A model generated the notes under the pieces. It did no database searches. It was not told the DNA's origin and saw only the letters and a list, made by a program, of their open reading frames with translations. DNA of 18,368 nucleotides from Caryophanales bacterium UBA4869 (lineage in GTDB: Bacteria; Bacillota_I; Bacilli_A; RFN20; CAG-288): assembly GCA_002399505.1 (NCBI GenBank), contig DHDT01000021.1:6490-24857 (forward strand), in the 5' to 3' direction. Position numbers and translations under genes: made by a program. Numbering within the stretch: position 1 is the first letter of the stretch; each line of letters opens with the position of its first letter. Shown here in pieces: positions 1 to 6,246 of this stretch.

Positions 1-42
1 CCCGTCCTCTGGCCTAATAGATAATGAGGAGACTTTAAATCA

Positions 43-51
43 TGCTATTAT
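43..51 (+). promoter_or_regulatory. Predicted promoter of the small toxin mRNA (extended -10)
   Basis: TATTAT at 46-51 is preceded by TGC at 43-45, which fits an extended -10 element; the -35 region (aatgag, 23-28) is poor, as is common for such promoters. The predicted start near 58 lies about 11 nt before the left arm of the inverted repeat at 69-88. Prediction only. Confidence 0.5.
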
Positions 52-118
52 TTCGTTCCTCTGATGGGGCTGGGGGCTTTGAGGTGTTAAGACTTTTCCC
101 CAAAAGGGAGAGAAAGAA

Positions 119-205
119 ATGAAAGAAATCATTCTTTCTCTTGTCATTCTTTTACTTCTCGTAATGGAAGTAAAAAATGACAGAGATGTCAATAAAAAAG
201 ACTAG
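119..205 (+). CDS. Candidate type I toxin, small hydrophobic membrane peptide
   Basis: This 28-codon ORF begins ATG AAA GAA ATC and ends TAG. The peptide starts MKEIILSLVILLLLVM and continues with a charged tail rich in K, D, N and R, so it has one short membrane segment (about residues 4-16) and a polar C-terminus. That layout is typical of Fst, TxpA and holin-like type I toxins; I do not recognise the exact family. A GGGAGAG ribosome binding site (106-112) precedes the start, and this site can fold into a stem with 94-100 (UUUUCCC), which would restrain translation. A convergent promoter and terminator on the other strand cover its 3' end, the genetic layout expected of a type I module. Product and toxicity are inferred from layout, not from a recognised homologue. 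Confidence 0.6.
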   Translation: MKEIILSLVILLLLVMEVKNDRDVNKKD

Positions 206-256
206 CATAAGCTAGTCCAAATAACAACACCTCAGAGCTCCCCAGCTCTTGGTATC
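194..256 (-). ncRNA. Predicted antisense antitoxin RNA (~63 nt)
   Basis: The RNA would start about 7 nt after a -10 element at 263-268 and end at a terminator whose stem is 200-217 with a six-U run at 194-199. It is antisense to the toxin stop codon and 3' untranslated region. Its 5' hairpin is AGAGCU-GGGG-AGCUCU (234-249). The size and convergent arrangement resemble the ~65-nt RNA II of par/Fst loci. Unlike par, the repeats shared by the two RNAs are inverted in the DNA, so both RNAs carry the same sequence near their 5' ends. Not verified by expression data. Confidence 0.6.
200..217 (-). terminator. Intrinsic terminator of the antisense RNA
   Basis: A perfect 7-bp stem GACTAGC (200-206) / GCTAGTC (211-217) with a 4-nt loop. 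On the minus strand it is followed by TTTTTT (194-199). On the plus strand the following bases are ccaaata, so it should stop only minus-strand transcription. Confidence 0.8.
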
Positions 257-262
257 ATAAAT

Positions 263-291
263 AGTATAGGCAATAAAAGAAGGGATTTCAA
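263..291 (-). promoter_or_regulatory. Sigma-A-type promoter of the antisense RNA
   Basis: On the minus strand TTGAAA (286-291) lies exactly 17 bp from TATACT (263-268), each matching consensus at 5 of 6 positions. It points into the toxin ORF from its 3' side and is the best promoter in the first 600 bases. Confidence 0.75.
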
Positions 292-530
292 ATAGAGGAG
301 TATTAACACAGTGACTATTGTCAACTGATGAACATCATTAGCAAATCATAGCTGTTAAGAGACAATTGATGGCAATAAGCTATTATTCCAGATTATAATC
401 AGGAAAAAATATTGTATCGATAATAATTTGTAAACAATCAGTCTTTTATAAGAAGACAAGAACGCATTATTTTAGTCTTCTGTAAAAAATGCAAAAATGT
501 GAATAAAAGCTTATTTTTGAGCCATTTTTA
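292..530. other. AT-rich intergenic stretch without a recognised gene
   Basis: No ORF with a convincing ribosome binding site and no recognisable RNA gene was seen. The only structures are short inverted repeats, for example AGAAGAC near 451 against GTCTTCT near 475, and TATCGATA near 415. None is strong enough to name. Confidence 0.5.
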
Positions 531-559
531 ATGACTAAAGCGCTTTTATGTCTTATACT
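531..559 (+). promoter_or_regulatory. Promoter of the DUF2804 gene
   Basis: ATGACT (531-536; 4 of 6 match to TTGACA) and TATACT (554-559) are separated by 17 bp, placing the start near 566, about 26 nt before the ATG. An 8-bp inverted repeat, ATAAAAGC (503-510) and GCTTTTAT (542-549), has one arm inside the spacer and could bind a regulator. Confidence 0.6.
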
Positions 560-591
560 ATTCACAGCATATTTAATGTTTAGGAGGGCAT

Positions 592-1677
592 ATGGAGGAA
601 AAAGTATTTCCCATTCCCAAAGAAAGAAGAAGCTTAGAAACTCCTGATTATCTTATCGATGAAAAGGGAAAGGCTGTTTTTGGTACTTTCGAGAAGGAAT
701 TTAAGAATTTAAACCTTCTTCAGTGTGATAAACCCACTTATTGGGGCAACTGCTTCAAGAAAAAGAAATTATCTCTCTGGGAAGCTTTGACTGTCAATTT
801 CAAAGACGGCTATCTGTTGTCGGCAATATCAGATATCGGTTTTTTTGGTATTGTCTTCAATATCTTCTATGATTCCAAAGACCATAAAGTTTATTCTTGG
901 ATGGAGATGGTCAAATCTAAAGAAGTGACCTTTTCTGAAAACCTTATATCTGACAAGGAGACTTCAGTCTCTATTCCTTCAGTGAAAATGAAGTTCGTCA
1001 ATTCTTTTCAGATTGGAAAAGTCAGCACTGATGGTTTTCAGCAAAGCAAAGAAATGGGTAAAATCGATTATCATTTTGATTTGAAAGCTTATTCTCTCCC
1101 ATCTGTTGTTTCGATGCCTTTTGGAAAGAACAGACCTGTTTATTCTGAAAAGCAGTTCTTCAAGGCTGAAGGAAAACTAATCATTAACGGAAAAGAATAT
1201 CTGACCGATGAAAATAGCACAGCCATCATCGATGATCATCGCGGCTATTATCCTAGAAAAGCTCATTATGATTGGCTGACCTTCATGGGCCGAGGAAAAG
1301 ACGGGAGGCTGATGGGATTTAATCTCACTGCCAATCAGAGTCTTAATCCTTATTGTCACAATGAGAACTTGATCTTCTTAGAAGGAACAAACAGAGTCCT
1401 TCCTCCAGTTCATTTTACAAGGTCGAGGGCGACATTGGATTTTGTCAGCGATGAAAAAACACCTACCATTTGGACTATCAAAGATGATTATGGAATGGTG
1501 AGTCTCAGTTTTCGTTTGAAAGGAGCTTTTCTGAAGCATCAGAATTATCTGCTTGTCAAATCTGATTATCTAGCTGTCTTTGGTACTATGAACGGCTACT
1601 TGAAAGATGAGAACGGAAGATTCTATGACTTCAATGGCTTAGAAGCGATGGGTGAAGATAAGACGATTCTTCTCTGA
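592..1677 (+). CDS. DUF2804 family protein
   Basis: A 361-residue soluble protein with the signature of the DUF2804 family, whose function is unknown. The most telling part is a central stretch (about residues 213-260) with DDHRGYYPR, WLTFMGRG and GFNLTANQS, rich in aromatic and histidine residues as in lipocalin-like or hydroxyneurosporene-synthase-like beta-barrels, to which this family has been compared. No signal peptide or membrane segment is evident. The start has a strong AGGAGGG ribosome binding site at 582-588 and a good promoter upstream. The stop is TGA. The gene is followed after 38 nt by a secreted phosphoesterase on the same strand, so co-transcription is likely. The biochemical role is unknown. 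Confidence 0.8.
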   Translation: MEEKVFPIPKERRSLETPDYLIDEKGKAVFGTFEKEFKNLNLLQCDKPTYWGNCFKKKKLSLWEALTVNFKDGYLLSAISDIGFFGIVFNIFYDSKDHKVYSWMEMVKSKEVTFSENLISDKETSVSIPSVKMKFVNSFQIGKVSTDGFQQSKEMGKIDYHFDLKAYSLPSVVSMPFGKNRPVYSEKQFFKAEGKLIINGKEYLTDENSTAIIDDHRGYYPRKAHYDWLTFMGRGKDGRLMGFNLTANQSLNPYCHNENLIFLEGTNRVLPPVHFTRSRATLDFVSDEKTPTIWTIKDDYGMVSLSFRLKGAFLKHQNYLLVKSDYLAVFGTMNGYLKDENGRFYDFNGLEAMGEDKTILL

Positions 1678-1715
1678 AAACTAAGAAATAGGTTAATTAT
1701 TGAAAGAGAGAAACG

Positions 1716-2666
1716 ATGAAATTAAGCAAAAAAATATTGCTGGTACCTCTCCTTTTATCTACTACACTTACTAGTTGTTCTGGAGCCAATAAGGCCTATG
1801 CTGTCGCTGATTATCGTAAGACTTTAGTGTATCACGACAATTTTAAGATTGTTCAGCTTACTGATCTCCATTATGGTGTCTCTACCGATTTTGATGAAGC
1901 TAATGCCTATGTGACCAAGGAAATCAAGGAATCATCGCCTGACTTAATAGTCATTACCGGCGATACTTTCATGAATTCCAATGCGAAGATTGTCAATAAG
2001 GTTGTTTCCTTCCTGGATTCTTTTGATGTTCCCTTTGCTCTGACTTATGGCAATCATGATTTCCAGGGAGACTACAGTTCTGACTATATTGGGGAGGTGC
2101 TGACCAAGACTAAGAATGCAGTCTTTGTCGATTATGCCGACGATGATATCTATGGAAAGACCAACTATTTTATTGATCTTGTAAATGGGGAAGAGACAAA
2201 ATATCGACTTTACATCATAGATTCCAATTCTTACTGGCAGAGCGGTTTATTTGTCGGCTATGACATCATTCACGAAGATCAGATCAAGCATCTTGAAAAG
2301 ATTGCTGAAGAATACGGCAAGGTTCCGTCTTTGGCTTTCTTCCATATTCCTCTCTTCGAGTTCACTGATGCCAATAATCTCTATAAAGAAGGAAAGATAG
2401 AAGGTACAGGTACTAATGAGGAAAAGTGCTCTGTCGGTTATCAAAAGAGCGATGCGTTTCTAAGGATGAAGAATATCGGTGTCAAAGGCATGTTCATCGG
2501 TCACGATCATATCAACGATACAACCTTGCTTTATGAGGATGTCATTCTCTCCTATGGAATGAAATCCACAGCTGAGATCTATCATGACAAAATCGGCTAT
2601 GCTTCCATCAACCTGACTTCCAGTTCCTTGTCTTTGAATGATATCGAAAAGGTGGTATTAAAATGA
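1716..2666 (+). CDS. Metallophosphoesterase lipoprotein (calcineurin-like)
   Basis: This 316-residue enzyme should be anchored outside the membrane. It begins with a lipoprotein signal peptide: KK at 5-6, a hydrophobic core, and a lipobox LTSC ending at Cys21. The metallophosphoesterase motifs follow in order: TDLHYG (Asp50, His52), TGD (Asp83), GNHD (Asn113, His114), FFHIP (His210) and GHDH (His263, His265). These supply the ligands of a two-metal centre that hydrolyses phosphomono- or diesters. Domain order resembles the DevT/YkuE-type phosphodiesterases; the substrate is unknown. Start ATG follows AAAGAGAG (1703-1710). Its stop overlaps the next start as ATGA (2663-2666), so it is translationally coupled to the downstream membrane protein. 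Confidence 0.88.
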   Translation: MKLSKKILLVPLLLSTTLTSCSGANKAYAVADYRKTLVYHDNFKIVQLTDLHYGVSTDFDEANAYVTKEIKESSPDLIVITGDTFMNSNAKIVNKVVSFLDSFDVPFALTYGNHDFQGDYSSDYIGEVLTKTKNAVFVDYADDDIYGKTNYFIDLVNGEETKYRLYIIDSNSYWQSGLFVGYDIIHEDQIKHLEKIAEEYGKVPSLAFFHIPLFEFTDANNLYKEGKIEGTGTNEEKCSVGYQKSDAFLRMKNIGVKGMFIGHDHINDTTLLYEDVILSYGMKSTAEIYHDKIGYASINLTSSSLSLNDIEKVVLK

Positions 2667-3556
2667 AAAAAACTAAATCATTGGCTGTCTTGTATTTCTT
2701 CCTTTTCTCTTTGGCAGCATCTCTTTTGATATTGGTTTCCGGAAAGGTGTTTATTGCAAGCGTCAGTTCTCTCTTCGATAATATAGGAAGACTATATTCT
2801 TTTATAATAGTTGCTCCTTTGACCACCGCTGTTGTCTATTTCCTTTATCAGCATTTCTTTACTAAGAAATTCACTAAGAAAGGTCTGATAATCACTACGA
2901 TTGTCTTAAGTGTCTTAGCATATTCAGGTATACAGGGTATGCTCCTCAATAAAGATTATTACTTCACTAACACCTTTACTTTGACTCAGACTGTTATCTC
3001 ACTCGTGTTCTATTCTCTTCTTATTATAAGTTCGGTTTCTCTTTTGATCATGGTATTGAAGGGCGTGTTTACACTAGACGGCGGTGAACCAGACTATAAA
3101 GACATCTTCAAACCAGTTGATAAGGTGTTTAATAAAATTGTATTTGTCTTATTCATTATTTTTTCATTATATTTCCTAGGTGATAGTATTATGGGATTAC
3201 TCAACTTCTCTCGCTATACTTCCTTCTTTTATTTCTTTGTTGCCCTTCTCATCCTTCTTAGTTTTGTCAATCTGTTCTTTGTCTATTACAACCAAAAGAG
3301 CAAAGTCTATGCGATTGTTCTTCCGGTAATCAACCTAGCTTTTATCTTTGCTTTTGTCTTACTGATGTTTTTGGATTTCGGATCATTCATCGAGGCCACT
3401 GAGTCTTTGCTCTTGCTGGAATATGCTTCTTCTATGCCAATTGGAATTGTGATTTTCATCATCATGGACTTAGGATCTTCCGCTTATTTCCTCTATCATC
3501 TTCTCCATAAAGAAAAGCCCAGTCCGAAGACTGAGCTTAAGGCTGATAACGAATAG
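2663..3556 (+). CDS. Polytopic membrane protein of unknown function
   Basis: A 297-residue protein with about eight hydrophobic segments, at roughly residues 7-27, 44-62, 74-92, 107-132, 157-178, 187-208, 216-237 and 249-275. It has a short charged tail ending in acidic residues. A soluble loop near 134-155 separates the first and second halves. No transporter or enzyme motif was recognised. It starts inside the stop codon of the lipoprotein phosphoesterase (ATGA overlap), so the two may act together at the membrane. Its last codons contain the hairpin that terminates the convergent degV-family gene, so coding and termination signals share the same DNA. Confidence 0.75.
   Translation: MKKTKSLAVLYFFLFSLAASLLILVSGKVFIASVSSLFDNIGRLYSFIIVAPLTTAVVYFLYQHFFTKKFTKKGLIITTIVLSVLAYSGIQGMLLNKDYYFTNTFTLTQTVISLVFYSLLIISSVSLLIMVLKGVFTLDGGEPDYKDIFKPVDKVFNKIVFVLFIIFSLYFLGDSIMGLLNFSRYTSFFYFFVALLILLSFVNLFFVYYNQKSKVYAIVLPVINLAFIFAFVLLMFLDFGSFIEATESLLLLEYASSMPIGIVIFIIMDLGSSAYFLYHLLHKEKPSPKTELKADNE
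3515..3538 (-). terminator. Terminator of the degV-family gene, inside the opposite gene
   Basis: Read on the minus strand, a 10-bp stem (3529-3538 with 3515-3524, one G-U pair) is closed by a TTCG tetraloop and followed by TTTTCTTT. This is a textbook intrinsic terminator about 25 nt past the degV-family stop codon. The same bases encode residues 285-293 of the convergent membrane protein. Confidence 0.75.
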
Positions 3557-3562
3557 TATTTT

Positions 3563-4429
3563 TTACTTTCCGATAAAACAGACGGCCACCATGCCAGGCC
3601 CTGTATGCGACCCTATTACTGGGCAGAGCATCTCCGTATAGATTGTGGCCTTAGGATGTTTCTCTAATATCTTCGCTTTGAGGAAATCAGCTTTATCCTG
3701 ACTATTACCATGAGTTATGTAGATGACATCTTCGCTTTCATCATCATAGTAGTCTTCAAATCTCTTTAAGATATCAAGCATGGCGACTTTGTCTCCATGC
3801 TTTTTTGCCAAAGTGACTAGTTTTCCCTCACGGTCGATTTCCAGGACTGGCTTGATATTGAAAGCCTGGCCGATAAGAGCACTGGCTCCGCTTATTCTTC
3901 CGCCTCTTTTCAGATACATCAGATCATCGACCATGAAATAATGTCTCATCTTCTTATTGACGGTATCCAAGTCCTTGGCATTTCTATCAAGACTATATCC
4001 TTTTTTCAGATTTCGGACTGCACGATGGACTAAAGCGCCGATTCCTCCTGTTGCACCTAGAGAATCAATACAGACTATGCGATGTTCCTTATCTTCTTCG
4101 AAGAGTTCCTTGCTGGCTAATAAAGAACTCTGGAATGTATTAGACAATCCGCTTGACAGGGAGATATAAAGAATAGAGAAACCATTTTTCAGGATTCCTC
4201 TGAAATAGTTCTCATAGGCAAAAGGAGTGATCTGAGTGGTTTTGGTTGTCTCTCCTCTCTTCTGAGCCTCATAGAAAGAAGTCATATCGCTCTTGGGTTC
4301 GATACCAGAACAGAGCTTCAAAGTGTCTCCGACATTGTATTCCATAGGTACAAAGCAGACGGAATTATCTTTGAGAAAGTTCTTATCGATATCTCCGCCG
4401 GCATCCATGCAAATCATGTATTTTTCCAT
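3563..4429 (-). CDS. DegV family fatty-acid-binding protein
   Basis: A 288-residue DegV-fold protein. Visible family motifs are the N-terminal CMDAGGDI segment (usually DSSADL), the SLSSGLSNTFQSS ligand loop near residues 92-104, DSLGATGG, and DDLMYLKRGGRISGASA followed by GQAFNIKPVL. Proteins of this family bind a single long-chain fatty acid; the FakB members hand fatty acids to the kinase FakA for incorporation into phospholipid. No fakA is visible here, so a FakB role is inference. Start ATG follows AAGGA at 4439-4443. The gene diverges from a TetR regulator with overlapping promoters, suggesting it could be a target of that regulator. Terminated by the hairpin at 3515-3538. Confidence 0.9.
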   Translation of the reverse strand: MEKYMICMDAGGDIDKNFLKDNSVCFVPMEYNVGDTLKLCSGIEPKSDMTSFYEAQKRGETTKTTQITPFAYENYFRGILKNGFSILYISLSSGLSNTFQSSLLASKELFEEDKEHRIVCIDSLGATGGIGALVHRAVRNLKKGYSLDRNAKDLDTVNKKMRHYFMVDDLMYLKRGGRISGASALIGQAFNIKPVLEIDREGKLVTLAKKHGDKVAMLDILKRFEDYYDDESEDVIYITHGNSQDKADFLKAKILEKHPKATIYTEMLCPVIGSHTGPGMVAVCFIGK

Positions 4430-4452
4430 ATTATTCAGTCCTTAACTGAGGT

Positions 4453-4481
4453 ATTTTATTTTTCAAAACTTGATAGTACAA
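4453..4481 (-). promoter_or_regulatory. Predicted promoter of the degV-family gene
   Basis: On the minus strand TTGTAC (4476-4481) and TAAAAT (4453-4458) are 17 bp apart; the -35 is weak. It overlaps the start of the divergent tetR promoter, so occupation of one should affect the other. Confidence 0.45.
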
Positions 4482-4499
4482 CCACAATTCATCTACAAT
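4470..4499 (+). promoter_or_regulatory. Predicted promoter of the tetR gene
   Basis: TTGATA (4470-4475) and TACAAT (4494-4499) with an 18-bp spacer; predicted start near 4506, inside the palindrome 4501-4514. Confidence 0.6.
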
Positions 4500-4500
4500 A

Positions 4501-4514
4501 GTGTATTAATACAC
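4501..4514. promoter_or_regulatory. Putative TetR operator (14-bp perfect palindrome)
   Basis: GTGTATTAATACAC is a perfect palindrome directly downstream of the predicted tetR -10 and about 25 nt before the tetR ATG. TetR-family dimers usually bind such palindromes over their own promoters, so autorepression is likely. Binding is inferred from position. Confidence 0.6.
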
Positions 4515-4538
4515 ACATATGTAGAAAGAGGGTTAAAA

Positions 4539-5135
4539 ATGAACTCAAAAACACCTGACAGAAGATGCATAAAGACAAAAAATGCTATTCATAATGCCTT
4601 TCTAAGCCTTATTACTGAAAAAGATTATGACAAAATCAAAGTAACCGATATTGTTAAAAGAGCAAATGTGGGAAGAAAGACTTTCTATCTTCACTATGAA
4701 TCCAAGGATGATGTCCTGAAAGAAATCCAAGATGATTTCTATCAAAGCGGTGATGCTAGGATTAGCAAATATATCCAAAAAGGTGAACGGTACGATATTC
4801 ACCATATTTTTGAAGATTTAGATGGCTTAATCATGATTTATATAAATTTTTTAAAAGCTTGCGCTAAAAGAGATTCTTATCATTTGCTGGAAGATATCGT
4901 TAAAGGATCATTAGAGAGGATTATTTCTTCAGTTCTTAAAGAAAGATATCATATCGCTGATGAAGTTACCCCTTCCTATGTGACTTTCTATTCTTCCGGG
5001 ATTTCGTCTTTATTCATAAGCTGGCTAAGAGATGAGATTCCTATGAGTCTTGAACAAGTGACTGAAGTTGCTGAGAAGGTTTGCTTTGAAGGGGCTGATT
5101 CCTTGATAAAAATAGGTGTTAAAAGGCAAGCCTAG
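4539..5135 (+). CDS. TetR/AcrR family transcriptional regulator
   Basis: A 198-residue regulator. The N-terminal DNA-binding domain is clear: residues 15-60 contain NAIHNAFLSLI, then a helix-turn-helix around KVTDIVKRANVGRKTFYLHY, the hallmark of the family, followed by SKDDVL. The remaining two-thirds is helical and would hold the ligand pocket and dimer interface; its inducer cannot be told. The ATG at 4539 is preferred over a TTG 69 nt upstream because AGAAAGAGGG (4523-4532) sits just before it and the upstream residues overlap the promoter and operator. Base composition is more AT-rich than in the neighbouring housekeeping genes. The palindrome at 4501-4514 suggests autoregulation. Confidence 0.9.
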   Translation: MNSKTPDRRCIKTKNAIHNAFLSLITEKDYDKIKVTDIVKRANVGRKTFYLHYESKDDVLKEIQDDFYQSGDARISKYIQKGERYDIHHIFEDLDGLIMIYINFLKACAKRDSYHLLEDIVKGSLERIISSVLKERYHIADEVTPSYVTFYSSGISSLFISWLRDEIPMSLEQVTEVAEKVCFEGADSLIKIGVKRQA

Positions 5136-5166
5136 CTAAAAGAAGCATATCTTTATCCTAAATCTC

Positions 5167-5195
5167 TTGATTTTTTACTTTCTTTCATTTAATAT
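5167..5195 (+). promoter_or_regulatory. Promoter of the tRNA-Met/tRNA-Ile2 unit
   Basis: TTGATT (5167-5172) and TAATAT (5190-5195), spacer 17 bp, about 17 nt before the first tRNA. Confidence 0.55.
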
Positions 5196-5211
5196 CTCTC
5201 TTGCACTATTT

Positions 5212-5287
5212 GGCTGTGTAGCTCAGTTGGTAGAGCAACCGGTTCATACCCGGTACGTCAAGAGTTCGACCCTCCTCACAGCCACCA
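5212..5287 (+). tRNA. tRNA-Met(CAT), elongator type
   Basis: A 76-nt cloverleaf with encoded CCA. The acceptor stem is GGCTGTG/CACAGCC (7 bp), D stem GCTC/GAGC, anticodon stem ACCGG/CCGGT, loop TTCATAC with anticodon CAT at 5245-5247. The paired first base (G1-C72) argues against initiator tRNA. The T stem 5260-5264/5272-5276 has an A-C mismatch at its second pair (A5261 with C5275). Confidence 0.93.
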
Positions 5288-5292
5288 GATTG

Positions 5293-5369
5293 GGATCAAT
5301 AGCTCAATTGGTTAGAGTACACGGCCCATAACCGTGGCGTTACAGGTTCGAGTCCTGTTTGATCCACCA
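5293..5369 (+). tRNA. tRNA-Ile2(CAT), with C at position 33
   Basis: A 77-nt cloverleaf with encoded CCA: acceptor GGATCAA/TTGATCC, D stem GCTC/GAGT, anticodon stem CACGG/CCGTG, T stem ACAGG/CCTGT. The anticodon loop is CCCATAA, anticodon CAT at 5327-5329. Stem and loop context match the minor isoleucine tRNA, whose C34 is changed to lysidine by TilS to read AUA. The base before the anticodon (5326) is C, where U33 is almost universal. Six nt separate it from tRNA-Met. Confidence 0.88.
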
Positions 5370-5381
5370 ATTGACTTATGG

Positions 5382-5411
5382 GGGATTGCCCTGCTCGGGT
5401 AATCCCTTTTT
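5382..5411 (+). terminator. Terminator after the tRNA pair
   Basis: Stem GGGATTGCCC (5382-5391) / GGGTAATCCC (5397-5406) with one G-U pair, a 5-nt loop and TTTTT at 5407-5411. Confidence 0.9.
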
Positions 5412-5463
5412 GTGTGTGTATATTGCTTTATTAATAAGTGATAAAAGGATAAAATAAATCATC

Positions 5464-6246
5464 ATGGAAAAAGAAAGAATACAGAAGGTATTATCTGAGT
5501 TGGGTGTCTGTTCCAGAAGAAAAACTGAGAAGCTCATCGAAGAAGGGAAAGTAGAAGTAAACGGGACTGTTGTCCAAGAGATGGGTTTTAAGTGTCTGAT
5601 TACGGATGAGATTAAAGTCGATGGCGTTCTTGTCTCCAACACCGGAGATAAAAAACCTGTATATTTAATGCTGAACAAGCCTTACGACTATGTTTCGACT
5701 CTTTCCGATCCGGAAGGAAGAAGAACAGTCGCTGATTTGATACCGACCTCTTATGGACGACTCTTCCCCGTGGGAAGACTCGACCATAATTCTTTAGGTC
5801 TTCTTCTCATGACCAATGACGGCGAATTTGCCAATTTGGTCACTCATCCTTCCAGCGCTCCTGAGAAAGAATATCTGGTCCGGGGAAAGCATCCGCTTAA
5901 CGGCGATGAAATCGAAAGACTTGAAAAGGGTCTTTATATTATCAGAGAAGGCTATACGGCTTTGCCTGCCAAGGCCAAAGTCTTAGAAGACAATGATGAT
6001 GACTGCCTTCTTTCCATCACAATCCGCGAAGGAAAGAAGAGAGAAATCAGAAATATGATGCAGACTTTAGGACATCCTGTCACTATGCTGATCCGTATCA
6101 GAATCGGAAACATCATGTTAGGCCGTCTGCCTAGCGGCAAATATCAGGAAATCAATTCTGATTTGATCGATGAACTAAAATCAGAATGCCTTTACGATAA
6201 GGAGCACAATACTTTTGTGAAGGACGAAGATGATAGCGAAGAGTAA
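5464..6246 (+). CDS. RsuA/RluB-type ribosomal pseudouridine synthase
   Basis: A 260-residue enzyme that isomerises a specific rRNA uridine to pseudouridine. Residues 3-50 form an S4 RNA-binding domain (IQKVLSELGVCSRRKTEKLI, then VEVNG). The catalytic domain has LMLNKPYDYVST, then GRLDHNSLGLLLMTNDGEF, where Asp107 is the catalytic aspartate, and EGKKREIRNM near 190. Architecture and length suit RluB/RsuA; in Firmicutes these usually act on 23S helix 89-90 or 16S U516, and the sequence alone does not decide which. The AAAGGA site at 5444-5449 is 14 nt before the ATG, an unusually long gap, but the N-terminus fits the family. Its 3' end overlaps the next gene by 17 nt. Confidence 0.92.
   Translation: MEKERIQKVLSELGVCSRRKTEKLIEEGKVEVNGTVVQEMGFKCLITDEIKVDGVLVSNTGDKKPVYLMLNKPYDYVSTLSDPEGRRTVADLIPTSYGRLFPVGRLDHNSLGLLLMTNDGEFANLVTHPSSAPEKEYLVRGKHPLNGDEIERLEKGLYIIREGYTALPAKAKVLEDNDDDCLLSITIREGKKREIRNMMQTLGHPVTMLIRIRIGNIMLGRLPSGKYQEINSDLIDELKSECLYDKEHNTFVKDEDDSEE

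Larger units (their letters stand above)
69..246. repeat. Long-range inverted repeat bracketing the toxin ORF
   Basis: The left arm 69-88 reads gctgggggctttgaggtgtt. The right arm 226-246 is its reverse complement apart from one extra base and one substitution. In a + strand transcript the two arms could close the 5' and 3' ends into a long helix, a known arrangement in type I toxin mRNAs. The right arm also contains its own hairpin, AGAGCT CCCC AGCTCT at 234-249. Confidence 0.75.

Noticed and set aside
200..217. Bidirectional terminator for both toxin and antitoxin RNAs, as in par
   Set aside because: The plus-strand side has no T run, so it should act only on the minus strand; the toxin mRNA end remains undetermined.
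1675..2666. Possible UGA-as-tryptophan genetic code, considered because of the Mollicute-like flavour
   Set aside because: UGA ends the genes at 1677 and 2666 at sensible positions and tRNA-Trp has a CCA anticodon.
4470..4538. Longer TetR reading frame from a TTG start
   Set aside because: The extra residues overlap the promoter and palindrome and lack a ribosome binding site; the ATG at 4539 has one and fits the family.
5292..5298. tRNA-Ile2 starting at 5292 (GGGATCA acceptor)
   Set aside because: That register gives mispaired acceptor ends; starting at 5293 gives a perfect 7-bp stem with ACCA.
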